NCBI GenBank assembly: GCA_023384675.1
Contig: JAHDVK010000035.1
Coordinates: 1-51,789 of the forward strand
Source of the DNA: Bryobacteraceae bacterium
GTDB lineage: Bacteria; Acidobacteriota; Terriglobia; Bryobacterales; Bryobacteraceae
Reading direction: 5' to 3'
DNA length: 51,789 nt
Shown here: in pieces, positions 8,570-15,851 of the stretch
How positions within the stretch are numbered: position 1 is the first letter of the stretch
Layout: each line of letters begins with the position of its first letter
Translations under genes and position numbers: made by a program
Notes under the pieces: generated by a model
The model's database searches: none
Seen by the model: only the letters and a program-made list of their open reading frames with translations
Told to the model about the DNA's origin: nothing

Positions 8570-8862
8570 CGGGAGTCTGCAGCCCGGGCGCCCCCCGTCA
8601 GGATCTGATCGCCCACTACGAGCAGCTTCGGCGAGACGCCCTGCGGACCGCCGATGGGGGCGGAGGATTGGGTCTCGCTTTGTTTCTTCGGCGCGGAATG
8701 GCCGCCTGGATCCAGGCTTGGCCGGAATGCGCCAGCGATGTCGGCTCTGGCCCACTTTCACGTCCCAGCGTCGATCAAGCGGTTCCCGCCGACCTGCGGT
8801 CCCAGATCGCCACGCTGTTGGCCGGAATCGTCTTGTGTCTGCAACAGGAGGCCACCCCATGA
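8566..8862 (+). CDS. 98-residue ORF chained between HTH and recombinase genes
   Basis: Starts at TTG 8566, overlapping the HTH stop as TTGA, and ends at 8862, overlapping the recombinase ATG as ATGA. The product contains QDLIAHYEQLRRDALR, then LGLALFLRRGMAAWIQA and, at the end, LRSQIATLLAGIVLCLQQ, a mostly helical protein with two amphipathic segments. It is also the -1 frame after the A8 run at 8553-8560, so it could be made as a frameshifted C-terminal extension of the HTH protein. Both overlaps argue that it is translated. No family recognised. Confidence 0.65.
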   Translation: MTGVCSPGAPRQDLIAHYEQLRRDALRTADGGGGLGLALFLRRGMAAWIQAWPECASDVGSGPLSRPSVDQAVPADLRSQIATLLAGIVLCLQQEATP

Positions 8863-10949
8863 CCGGTAGCTCACACCAAAAGGTCAACGCAAACCATCTG
8901 AAGCGGAACGCCTATCTCTACGTCCGGCAATCCACGCTCCGTCAGGTGTTCGAAAACACGGAGAGCACCAAACGGCAGTATGGCCTGCGCCAGCATGCTG
9001 TCGCCCTGGGGTGGCCGGACGATCGGATCATCGTCATCGACAGCGACCTGGGGCAGTCGGGGGCTTCCGCAGTGGATCGTGAGGGCTTCCAGCGGCTCGT
9101 GGCCGAAGTTGGACTGGGCAAAGCGGGCATCGTGCTCGGTCTGGAAGTCTCGCGTCTGGCGCGCAATTCCACCGACTGGCACCGGCTGCTGGAGATCTGC
9201 GCTCTGTCGGACACGCTCATCCTCGACGAAGACGGAGTCTACGATCCTTCTCACTTCAACGACCGGCTCCTGCTTGGCTTGAAAGGGACGATGAGCGAAG
9301 CCGAGCTGCACGTGCTGCGGGCACGTCTGCAAGGGGGCATTCTGAACAAGGCGCGGCGCGGCGAATTGCAATGCCCGCTGCCCGTGGGCTTCATCTACAC
9401 ACCGGCCAATCAGCCTGCGCTCGACCCGGATAAACAGGTCCAGGAGAGCATCAGTTTTTTCTTTGATACGTTCCGGCGCACCGGATCGGCCTGCGCGGTG
9501 ATCAAGGCATTCCGGCAGAAGGGCCTGCTCTTCCCGCGACGCCTGAAAAATGGGCCCAACAAGGGCGCCCTCGTGTGGGCGGAACTCGTGCACAGCCGGG
9601 CGCTGCATATCCTCCACAATCCCCGTTTCGCCGGCGCATTCGTGTATGGCCGGAGCCGCACCCGGCCGATGGCGAACGGCGGAACCTCTTACACCAAGCT
9701 GCCGCGGGAACAATGGATGCTAATCAAGGATGCTCATCCGGGCTACATCTCATGGGAACAGTTTGAAGGGAACCTGGAGCGGCTTCGCGAGAACGCCCAC
9801 GCCCTCGGCTCGGATCGCCGCAAGAGCCCGCCCCGCGAAGGTCCGGCACTGCTTCAGGGCATGGTGGTCTGCGGCCTTTGTGGAAGCCGGATGACGGTCC
9901 GCTACCACACGCGAGGAAGCTTGCTTGTGCCTGAGTATATCTGCCAGCGCGACGGGGTCCAGCACGGGCAGCCCGTCTGTCAGCGAGTGGTGGGAGACCA
10001 GGTGGACAAAGCCGTCGGACAACTGCTGGTGGAAAGCATCAGCCCACTCGCGCTCGAGGTTTCCCTGGCCGTCCAACAGGAACTTCAGGCGCGTGTGGAT
10101 GAAGTGGACCGGATTCGCAGAAAACAAGTAGAGCGTGCTCGCTATGAGGCCGAACTCGCTCAGCGCCGTTATCTTCACGTCGATCCCGCCAACCGGCTCG
10201 TCGCCGACTCGCTTGAGGCGGACTGGAATGAGAAACTGCGCGTCCTGAATGAAGTCCGGGAGCAATACGAGCAACAACGCCAGCAGGATCGCGCCATCGT
10301 CGACGATCAACAGCGCGCCCGGATTGCCGCTCTGGCCAGCGACTTTCCACGCTTGTGGCAGGACTCGAACACTCCGGACCGGGAGCGCAAGCGTATGATC
10401 CGGCTACTGCTGGCCGACGTAACTCTCATCCGGAAGGACATGATCACGGCCCATGTCCGCTTTCGCGGCGGAGCATCGAAAACGCTGATGCTGCCTCGCC
10501 CGCTGACAGCTTGGGAAATCAGGACGACACCGGCGGAGCTGGTTGCCGAGATCGACCGGCTTACGGATGAGCACACCGACAAGAAGATTGCAGAGATCCT
10601 CAACCAACGGGGAGCTTTGTCCGGCTGCGGTCAACGCTTCAGTAGCCGGATCGTGGCACGCCTGCGCCGCGAATATCATCTGAAACCGCGCTATGATCGG
10701 CTACGCGAGAATGGCCTGCTGACTCTGGACGAGATGTCGATACGATTGGGAATCACGCGCAAGGGTGTTATCGCCTGGCGAAATCACGGGTTGCTGCGCG
10801 GCTATCCGGTCAATGACAGAGACGACTGGCTCTACGAAGATCCAGGGCCGACACCACCACGCAAGGCGCAGGGCGTCAAACTCGCCCAGAGAAGGCAGTT
10901 TGCAGAGAATGTCGTGCGCGGTTCGGAAGAGGTGCAGTGTGAAGCGTAA
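8859..10949 (+). CDS. Large serine recombinase
   Basis: 697 residues from ATG 8859, with AGGAG 8 bases upstream. The N-terminal resolvase domain has the catalytic serine in YVRQST (residue 25), GLEVSRLARN with the active-site arginines and GTMSEAELHVLRARL. A recombinase domain follows (FRRTGSACAVIKAF, LHNPRFAGAFVYGR), then a zinc ribbon (CGLCGSRM ... ICQ ... VCQ), a long coiled coil (about residues 390-490) and a C-terminal HTH-like region (MSIRLGITRKGVIAW). It would catalyse insertion and excision of the element through 2-bp staggered breaks. An open frame runs further upstream (from 8718), but it has no recombinase-like residues. Complete, no inactivating change seen. Confidence 0.92.
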   Translation: MTGSSHQKVNANHLKRNAYLYVRQSTLRQVFENTESTKRQYGLRQHAVALGWPDDRIIVIDSDLGQSGASAVDREGFQRLVAEVGLGKAGIVLGLEVSRLARNSTDWHRLLEICALSDTLILDEDGVYDPSHFNDRLLLGLKGTMSEAELHVLRARLQGGILNKARRGELQCPLPVGFIYTPANQPALDPDKQVQESISFFFDTFRRTGSACAVIKAFRQKGLLFPRRLKNGPNKGALVWAELVHSRALHILHNPRFAGAFVYGRSRTRPMANGGTSYTKLPREQWMLIKDAHPGYISWEQFEGNLERLRENAHALGSDRRKSPPREGPALLQGMVVCGLCGSRMTVRYHTRGSLLVPEYICQRDGVQHGQPVCQRVVGDQVDKAVGQLLVESISPLALEVSLAVQQELQARVDEVDRIRRKQVERARYEAELAQRRYLHVDPANRLVADSLEADWNEKLRVLNEVREQYEQQRQQDRAIVDDQQRARIAALASDFPRLWQDSNTPDRERKRMIRLLLADVTLIRKDMITAHVRFRGGASKTLMLPRPLTAWEIRTTPAELVAEIDRLTDEHTDKKIAEILNQRGALSGCGQRFSSRIVARLRREYHLKPRYDRLRENGLLTLDEMSIRLGITRKGVIAWRNHGLLRGYPVNDRDDWLYEDPGPTPPRKAQGVKLAQRRQFAENVVRGSEEVQCEA

Positions 10950-10954
10950 GCCTT

Positions 10955-11662
10955 GCCTTCGGGTTCCCGGACGAAGGCGGGCGAGGAAGTCATCCCCAGA
11001 AAACGCAATTCCTGTTGAAAGTGGTCGCTCATGTATTGCGAACCGTGGTCGTGGCGAATGCGCAGGCCAGCGGCGGCCTGGGGGCCGAAGCCTCCGAAGT
11101 GCTCGCGCACGCCCTGGCGTAGCGGTTCCAGCGCTTCAAAGCGGGTGGCGCGTTTGACGGCGTGAATACCCACGCACTCGGCGGTGTAGTGATCGATGGC
11201 GGCAAAGACCGTCACCTGCCCCTCGGCCAGAGTGACGGTCACGGTGGCGTCGGTGCCCCACATCTGGTCCGGCTCCTCGGTCACGATCGTGCCGGCATGC
11301 GACTTGGCGGCCACTGCGGCCAGCCGCCGCTGCGGCGCCAGGAGCTGGTTTTCGCGCATCACGCGCAGCACACGTCGCTTGGACGTGCGGACATCCTGGA
11401 GTCGCAACCGCGCCCAGATCTTGCGATGTCCTTCCCCATGAAACGGAGAAGCGGCGAGGATGGCGCGGATCCTCTCGAGCAGTTCGGCATCGGTGTGGGG
11501 GGTCTTCGGCCCGCGCCGCTGCGGGATTGCGGGATGCCGTGCCCTTTGCTGGCGGGCATAGAAGGTGGAGCGGGAAAGCCCCCAAGCCGCGAGCACGCGA
11601 GCCCGCCCGTACGTGCGCTGTGTGGAGGGCGACTGGGTCTGGCTCATCGCTTCGACCTCCAC
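10955..11662 (-). pseudogene. IS3 OrfB transposase, N-terminal fragment
   Basis: Carries the HTH_21-type region (SPFHGEGHRKIWARL), the first catalytic Asp (WGTDATVTV) and the second (RHDHGSQYMSDHF), and stops being transposase-like right after REPEG at 10955. The open frame continues into the inserted element with unrelated residues. Its start overlaps orfA by 19 bp in the -1 frame, the usual IS3 arrangement for a frameshifted OrfAB. The C-terminal piece with the catalytic Glu is at 7411-7611. Confidence 0.85.
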
Positions 11663-12033
11663 TTCAAAGAAGGGTGGGCGTTCTCCAGTTGCTGGATGCG
11701 CTCGCGGAGAAGCTCGTTGGCCATGGTCAGGTCGGCGATGACGGACTTCATGCGCCGGCCCTGGTCGTCCACGAGGTCCTCGTCGCGGATCTTCAAGCCA
11801 GCCTCGCCGCTGGCGAGAAAGGCATCGCGCCAGGCCGAGAGGGTGGCGGCGGTGACGGCGTACTTGCGACTGAGGGATTCGAGATCCTCGCCGCGGAGGA
11901 GTTCAAGAACGACGGCCATCTTGCGCTTGGCCGACCACCGGCCAGCGCCGCGACGGCCGGTCCCGGGGTCCTCTCCGGTCGCCCTCCGGGCTCCCTCCGC
12001 GGCCCCCGGGACCGCTGGTTTGCTGTTGGACAT
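11644..12033 (-). CDS. IS3-family OrfA (transposase HTH subunit)
   Basis: 129 residues: a low-complexity Gly/Arg N-terminus, then an HTH (KMAVVLELLRGEDLESLSRKYAV..TLSAW) and a C-terminal leucine-zipper-like coiled coil (IADLTMANELLRERIQQLEN). Typical of IS3 OrfA, which binds the inverted repeats. It overlaps orfB in the -1 frame. It seems intact, but without a whole OrfB the element cannot transpose by itself. Confidence 0.85.
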   Translation of the reverse strand: MSNSKPAVPGAAEGARRATGEDPGTGRRGAGRWSAKRKMAVVLELLRGEDLESLSRKYAVTAATLSAWRDAFLASGEAGLKIRDEDLVDDQGRRMKSVIADLTMANELLRERIQQLENAHPSLKWRSKR

Positions 12034-12085
12034 GCTGACTCTCCTTTCCTCAAATCAGTGTCCAAGAAATTCGTGGGGCGGGGGA

Positions 12086-12099
12086 GAACTTGCGAGTAG
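12086..12099. repeat. 14-bp direct repeat flanking the IS3 element, right copy
   Basis: GAACTTGCGAGTAG, identical to 7357-7370. Read on the minus strand it encodes L-L-A-S in the HAMP gene on both sides of the insertion. Confidence 0.8.
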
Positions 12100-12120
12100 C
12101 ACCTTTGTCTTGAGCTTCAT
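12086..12120 (-). pseudogene. HAMP-domain sensor protein, 5' start fragment
   Basis: ATG at 12120 followed by codons for MKLKTKVLLAS, the expected cytoplasmic start and first-helix entry of a membrane sensor. It then runs into the mobile element. Joined at the 14-bp repeat to 7370, it gives MKLKTKVLLASSLVVLGVLG in frame. It lies 115 bp downstream of the response-regulator stop, so kinase, regulator and this sensor were probably one operon. No strong ribosome-binding site is visible. Confidence 0.7.
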
Positions 12121-12235
12121 CTTGAGAAGTAATGCAGCAACTTGCGTGCCGAAGTTGTTGTTGAACCGTTGAGTCGCGACACCGTGAGCAAAGGGAATGT
12201 CGGTTTCGCGATGGTCCGCCTCTGCCGGTACTTAT

Positions 12236-13606
12236 TCAGTCATCCTTCCGAAGGTTGAACTTCTCCATGCGGTAGATCAGCATCTTGCGGCTGATGTCAA
12301 GGCATTCGGCCGCCTTGGTCTGGTTCCAGTTGAAGCGCTGGAGCGCACGGAGAACAAGTTCTCGCTCGACAGCCTCGATGCTGATTCCTTGGGGCGGCAA
12401 CTCCAAACGGATGGCCTCCATTGCCGGCCGCTCGCGCACAAGGAAATCGGGCAGGTCGCTCACAGTCACCTCGTCCCCGGGTGACAGAACAACGAAGCGC
12501 TCGACGACGTTCTCCAGTTCGCGCACATTGCCGGGCCATCGATACGTGGAGAAATATGGAAGCAATGACGGAGGCAGTTTCAATCCGGGCCGATTGAGGC
12601 GCTCCTTAAATTTCGCGAAGAAGATGGCGACCAGCTCTGCGATGTCGTCGGGGCGCTCCCTAAGCGGTGGTAGCGTCAAAGGGATCACGTTGAGCCGATA
12701 GTAGAGGTCTTCGCGAAACGTACCATCCTCGACCATGGCCTGAAGATTCCGATGGGTAGCCGCGATGATGCGGACATTAACCTTGGTCGGAGCCGCCGCG
12801 CCGATCTTCTCAATCTCCCGCTCCTGGATCAATCGGAGGAGCTTCACCTGCAGCTCCAGAGGCAGCTCTCCGATTTCATCCAGGAAGAGAGAGCCTTGGT
12901 CGGCCATCTCGATTTTGCCCTGTTTGTTGGCCAGCGCGCCGGTGAATGATCCCTTGGTGTGTCCGAACAGTTCAGATTCCAGTAGTTCCTTGGGGATCGC
13001 ACCGCAATTGATCACGATGATGGGCCGCTCACGACGGGGGCTGTTGAAATGGATGGCCTTCGCCAGGAGCTCCTTGCCGGTGCCCGTCTCGCCACGGATC
13101 ATGACGGTGGAGTCGCTCTGGGCAGCGCGCGAGGCGTTGTCCAAGGTCGTCAGGAGGCTTTTGGACTGGCCAACGATATTTTCGAATCCGAACTTGCGGT
13201 CGATTGCGGAGCGGAGGTTTCTGACTTCTTCTTGGAGCCGATGATGCTCCAATGCCCTGGAAACGATCAGCGTTAAGGCGTCGGAATTGACCGGCTTGAT
13301 GATGTAGTCGTACGCCCCCAGGCGCATCGCTTCCACCGCGCTTTCAATGGTGCCGTACGCCGTCACGACTACGACGATGACCTCGGGGTACTCCTCCTTG
13401 ACCTTCCGCAGCAGGTCGATGCCCGACATTCCTGGCATTTTGAGGTCCGTGAGAACGAGGTCCTGGGGATGCTTGGAGAGGACGTCCAGAGCCTGCGAAG
13501 CATCGCTCGCGGTCAAGGCCTCGTAGCCCGCCTGCTGCAACTTCAACTGAGTGACCCGGCGGAGGTTCTCTTCGTCGTCCACGACCAGAATTCGTTTGCC
13601 GATCAT
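12236..13606 (-). CDS. NtrC-family sigma54-dependent response regulator
   Basis: 456 residues in three parts. The receiver domain has the phospho-acceptor Asp54 in LTDLKMPGMSG, an acidic pair at residues 10-11 and Lys104. The AAA+ domain has Walker A GETGTGKE, a GSFTGA loop (a Ser variant of GAFTGA, residues 219-224) and Walker B LFLDEIGELP. The C-terminal Fis-type HTH reads NQTKAAECLDISRKMLIYRM. It activates transcription from -24/-12 promoters once phosphorylated. It overlaps the kinase gene by 4 bp (ATGA). A -24/-12-like site lies in front of the divergent cus operon at 15800-15815, a likely target; ZraR or HydG-type control is the nearest known model. Confidence 0.93.
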   Translation of the reverse strand: MIGKRILVVDDEENLRRVTQLKLQQAGYEALTASDASQALDVLSKHPQDLVLTDLKMPGMSGIDLLRKVKEEYPEVIVVVVTAYGTIESAVEAMRLGAYDYIIKPVNSDALTLIVSRALEHHRLQEEVRNLRSAIDRKFGFENIVGQSKSLLTTLDNASRAAQSDSTVMIRGETGTGKELLAKAIHFNSPRRERPIIVINCGAIPKELLESELFGHTKGSFTGALANKQGKIEMADQGSLFLDEIGELPLELQVKLLRLIQEREIEKIGAAAPTKVNVRIIAATHRNLQAMVEDGTFREDLYYRLNVIPLTLPPLRERPDDIAELVAIFFAKFKERLNRPGLKLPPSLLPYFSTYRWPGNVRELENVVERFVVLSPGDEVTVSDLPDFLVRERPAMEAIRLELPPQGISIEAVERELVLRALQRFNWNQTKAAECLDISRKMLIYRMEKFNLRKDD

Positions 13607-14697
13607 GCCAGATCACCTCGCGATTGCGGAAAGAACAGATTGAATGTTGTACCCTTGTCCGGGTTCCTGCTCACCGTGATGGTACCTCCATGCTGTGTGA
13701 CGATCTGGTGAGCCACCGAAAGCCCAAGGCCGGTCCCCGTGTCCTTTGTCGTAAAGAACGGGTCGAAGATCTTGTCCAGGTTCTCCTCGGGAATTCCGGC
13801 CCCCTGGTCTTTGATCCGGATCATGATGCCATCCTCGTCTTGACGTGCCGTCAGCCAGACATCGCCACCCTCTGGCATCGCCTGGGCGGCGTTGAGAGTC
13901 AGGTTGAGCATCACCTGAGTCAATTGCTCCTGATCCCCAACGAGTCGAAGGATCTCGCGCGGTGTCTCCTTGTGGAACCGGATGCCTTTCCCTGCGGAGT
14001 GGCTCACCAGATCGATGACCGAGTCCAGTACACGGCAGAGTTCCACCTCGCGCCACTCGGGGCGGCGGGGCCGCGCGAAGTCAAGCAGACCCGTCAGAAG
14101 CCGGTTGAGGCGAGAACACTCCTTCCGGATGATGCCCACCGTCTCCTTCCGCAACTCGGGCCGCTCGTCTGCCACGTCCAGCACCTCGGCGGCGCCGTCG
14201 ATGCTCGCCAAAGGATTTCGGATCTCATGGGCTAAACCTGCCGCCAGTTGGCCTATCGCTGAGAGGCGGTCGGCCCTCTTGACCTGTTCAAAAGTGTCCT
14301 GGAGTTCGCGGTATACCCGGCTCAGCTTCCGTGCGGTGGATTGCAGTTCGGCGCGTCGCTTCCGCTCCCGATCCGAAAGCACCCCCGTCACCAGCCCGAC
14401 CGCGAGGAACATGAAGATCTCCGCGTACTGCTCCAACGCATATTGATGCTCATGCCGCCATGTCATCACGATGTGGGGGACGTAGAGTAGGGCGGCGATG
14501 AGCGCCGCTGCCAGTCCTCCCATCCAGCCGAATGCGATCGCCGCGTAGACGACGGGCAAGTAGTAGAGCCTCTGGAAGATCCCATGCCACAAGCGCATGC
14601 CGGGCGGCGTCAGATAGTGACCGGCGCTTGTCAGCGCGATGCCCGCCAATACCAACGCGATGGCTTTCCAGTTCGGGTTTTTCTTCTCCGTGTCCAT
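13603..14697 (-). CDS. Membrane sensor histidine kinase partner of the NtrC-type regulator
   Basis: 364 residues from ATG 14697. Four to five membrane helices fill residues 10-125, with short loops and no large periplasmic domain. These are followed by a coiled linker, a HisKA domain with [12 protein letters not shown] and an HATPase domain with [22 protein letters not shown] and GTGLGLSVA. The upstream frame to 14787 overlaps the transglycosylase gene and is Ser/Arg-rich, so the later ATG is preferred; it leaves 31 bp between the genes. The lack of a big sensor loop suggests signal detection in the membrane, or through the HAMP protein once encoded downstream. Metal sensing is inferred from context. 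Confidence 0.9.
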   Translation of the reverse strand: MDTEKKNPNWKAIALVLAGIALTSAGHYLTPPGMRLWHGIFQRLYYLPVVYAAIAFGWMGGLAAALIAALLYVPHIVMTWRHEHQYALEQYAEIFMFLAVGLVTGVLSDRERKRRAELQSTARKLSRVYRELQDTFEQVKRADRLSAIGQLAAGLAHEIRNPLASIDGAAEVLDVADERPELRKETVGIIRKECSRLNRLLTGLLDFARPRRPEWREVELCRVLDSVIDLVSHSAGKGIRFHKETPREILRLVGDQEQLTQVMLNLTLNAAQAMPEGGDVWLTARQDEDGIMIRIKDQGAGIPEENLDKIFDPFFTTKDTGTGLGLSVAHQIVTQHGGTITVSRNPDKGTTFNLFFPQSRGDLA

Positions 14698-14728
14698 GCT
14701 TCTCGTGGTTTCGTCCACTGAAGATAAG

Positions 14729-15550
14729 TTACGGGGAGAGCGAGAAAGGGGCGAGGACGATCTTGGCGGCGCGTCTGGGTGAGTCATCGTTTTCGCTCGG
14801 TCTATTCTCTATCGTCCCTGCGCCCAGTAACTGCGCCGCCAGCACCGCCGGTACATACGCCTGCGTTTCCCTCGGCAGCAACCCTGCCTCTGACAGGCGC
14901 CAGAAACTTCGATTCCCTGCTCGTTCGATGGCGATCTGAACGCGCCTCTCTCCCGCGTTGTATGCGGCCAGGGCGAGCGTCCAGTCCCCAAACCTACCAT
15001 AGAGGAACTTCAGGTAGCGGGCTGCTGCGCGTGTGGACTTCTCTGGATGCATGCGCTCGTCTCGTGGGGTCACATTCAGGCCGAACGTCGCGGCCGTCTC
15101 GGGGATCAGTTGCCAGATCCCGAGCGCATTTTTGGGGGATCTTGCCATTGGATCATAGCCGCTTTCGACGAGTCCGATCCAGACTAATTCCGGCGGGAGC
15201 CCTTCCTCGCGGAGGACGCGCTGGATCATCGGGCGGTATGCCTGCAACCGGCTCACGGATGCCCGATAGTGTTTCGATCCGGGGCCCTGGAAGTAGCGGA
15301 CGAAATTGTCGACGATTGGCTGGAAAGATTGCGTGTCGGAGGATGGGGCGGGTACAACCTGATCCGGGGCCGTCAATCGCCGGGAGGGCGCTCCCATGGT
15401 TCTTCGCTCTTGCTCAGCTCGTTCGAGTACTTCGTTGAGCACTTGTTCCCATCGAGGGATGCCATCCACCGCGAATAGCCGCGTGGTCGAGGAGAGCGCG
15501 AGCAACGCCACCGCGGCCAGACGGGCCATGAGGATTCCATTTGAGTTCAT
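14729..15550 (-). CDS. Lytic transglycosylase (SLT/MltD-like), exported
   Basis: About 273 residues: a signal peptide (ARLAAVALLALSSTTRLFA), a helical linker and an SLT domain. The domain has the catalytic Glu in GLVESGYDP, then ALGIWQLIPETAATFGL, RYLKFLYGRFGDWTLALAAYNAGE and a C-terminal TQAYVPAVLAA segment. It cleaves the glycan strands of peptidoglycan. Starts at GTG 15556, ATG 15550 or ATG 15529 are possible. First gene of the minus-strand operon with kinase and regulator, and divergent from cusC. The pairing suggests it opens the wall for assembly of the trans-envelope pump, which is inference. Confidence 0.88.
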   Translation of the reverse strand: MNSNGILMARLAAVALLALSSTTRLFAVDGIPRWEQVLNEVLERAEQERRTMGAPSRRLTAPDQVVPAPSSDTQSFQPIVDNFVRYFQGPGSKHYRASVSRLQAYRPMIQRVLREEGLPPELVWIGLVESGYDPMARSPKNALGIWQLIPETAATFGLNVTPRDERMHPEKSTRAAARYLKFLYGRFGDWTLALAAYNAGERRVQIAIERAGNRSFWRLSEAGLLPRETQAYVPAVLAAQLLGAGTIENRPSENDDSPRRAAKIVLAPFSLSP

Positions 15551-15735
15551 TCGCACTTCATCACAGCAAGAGCACTTCTAACGCCACTCACGATCTACGG
15601 CATTTAAACGCCATGGTTGCATTCGGTTAGCTGAAGTTCTCAGCGGCAAGAACGCTGGCCAACGGAGTGCCACTGCCGAATATTGTCCAATGCGAGCCCG
15701 AGAATCTCCAATGCAAGCGTTGCGGCTAAGGCTCA

Positions 15736-15751
15736 CGGCACCGCGGTGCCG
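15736..15751. promoter_or_regulatory. 16-bp perfect palindrome upstream of cusC
   Basis: CGGCACCGCGGTGCCG, about 50 bp upstream of the -24 element. Its position fits an activator-binding site for the NtrC-type regulator. Two direct copies of TCCAATGC at 15686-15693 and 15707-15714, 21 bp apart, are an alternative. No footprint evidence. Confidence 0.4.
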
Positions 15752-15799
15752 AACGAGAAGGCTTTTGAAGTGAATGGTTTAGCCCGCTTCTTCGCTGAT

Positions 15800-15815
15800 T
15801 GGCACCGGGCGTGCC
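15800..15815 (+). promoter_or_regulatory. Sigma54-type (-24/-12) promoter of the cus operon
   Basis: TGGCACCGGGCGTGCC: TGGCAC at -24 and TGC at -12 with the strict spacing of the sigma54 consensus. The cusC start codon lies 36 bp downstream with AGGAAGG between, and a sigma54 activator is encoded 2.2 kb away. Confidence 0.65.
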
Positions 15816-15851
15816 TTACATCGGCCAGTGGCAACCAGGAAGGACAACGCT

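Larger units (their letters stand above)
7612..10954 (+). mobile_element. Serine-recombinase element inserted in IS3 orfB
   Basis: About 3.34 kb bounded by the dinucleotide TT (7610-7611 and 10953-10954; AA in the transposase reading). Each end carries the 8-mer ACTGCACC in inverted orientation exactly 14 bp inside the core (7626-7633 and, on the minus strand, 10938-10931), as expected for recombinase-binding arms. Contents in order: a DUF5372-like gene, a promoter, an HTH gene, a 98-residue ORF and a 697-residue large serine recombinase whose stop lies 3 bp from the right end. A 2-bp core and a lack of longer target duplication are hallmarks of serine recombination. Confidence 0.85.
7371..12085 (-). 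mobile_element. IS3-family element (orfA/orfB) carrying a nested serine-recombinase element
   Basis: Everything between the two 14-bp repeats. It contains IS3-type orfA (11644-12033) and orfB in two pieces (10955-11662 and 7411-7611). Imperfect inverted ends can be seen: TTGGACAGTCAATT at 7389-7402 matches TTGGACACTGATTT read on the minus strand from 12066. About 18-20 further bases lie outside these TTGGACA cores on each side, GC-rich and weakly alike. The true IS ends may therefore be TGGACA (7390 and 12064) or the repeat borders. Without the inner element it would be about 1.4 kb, normal for IS3. Confidence 0.8.

Noticed and set aside
15640-15665. Possible minus-strand sigma54 promoter for the kinase/regulator operon
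   Set aside because: TTGGCCAGCGTTCTTGCC has the right bases but the spacing is one base too long, and sigma54 spacing is strict.
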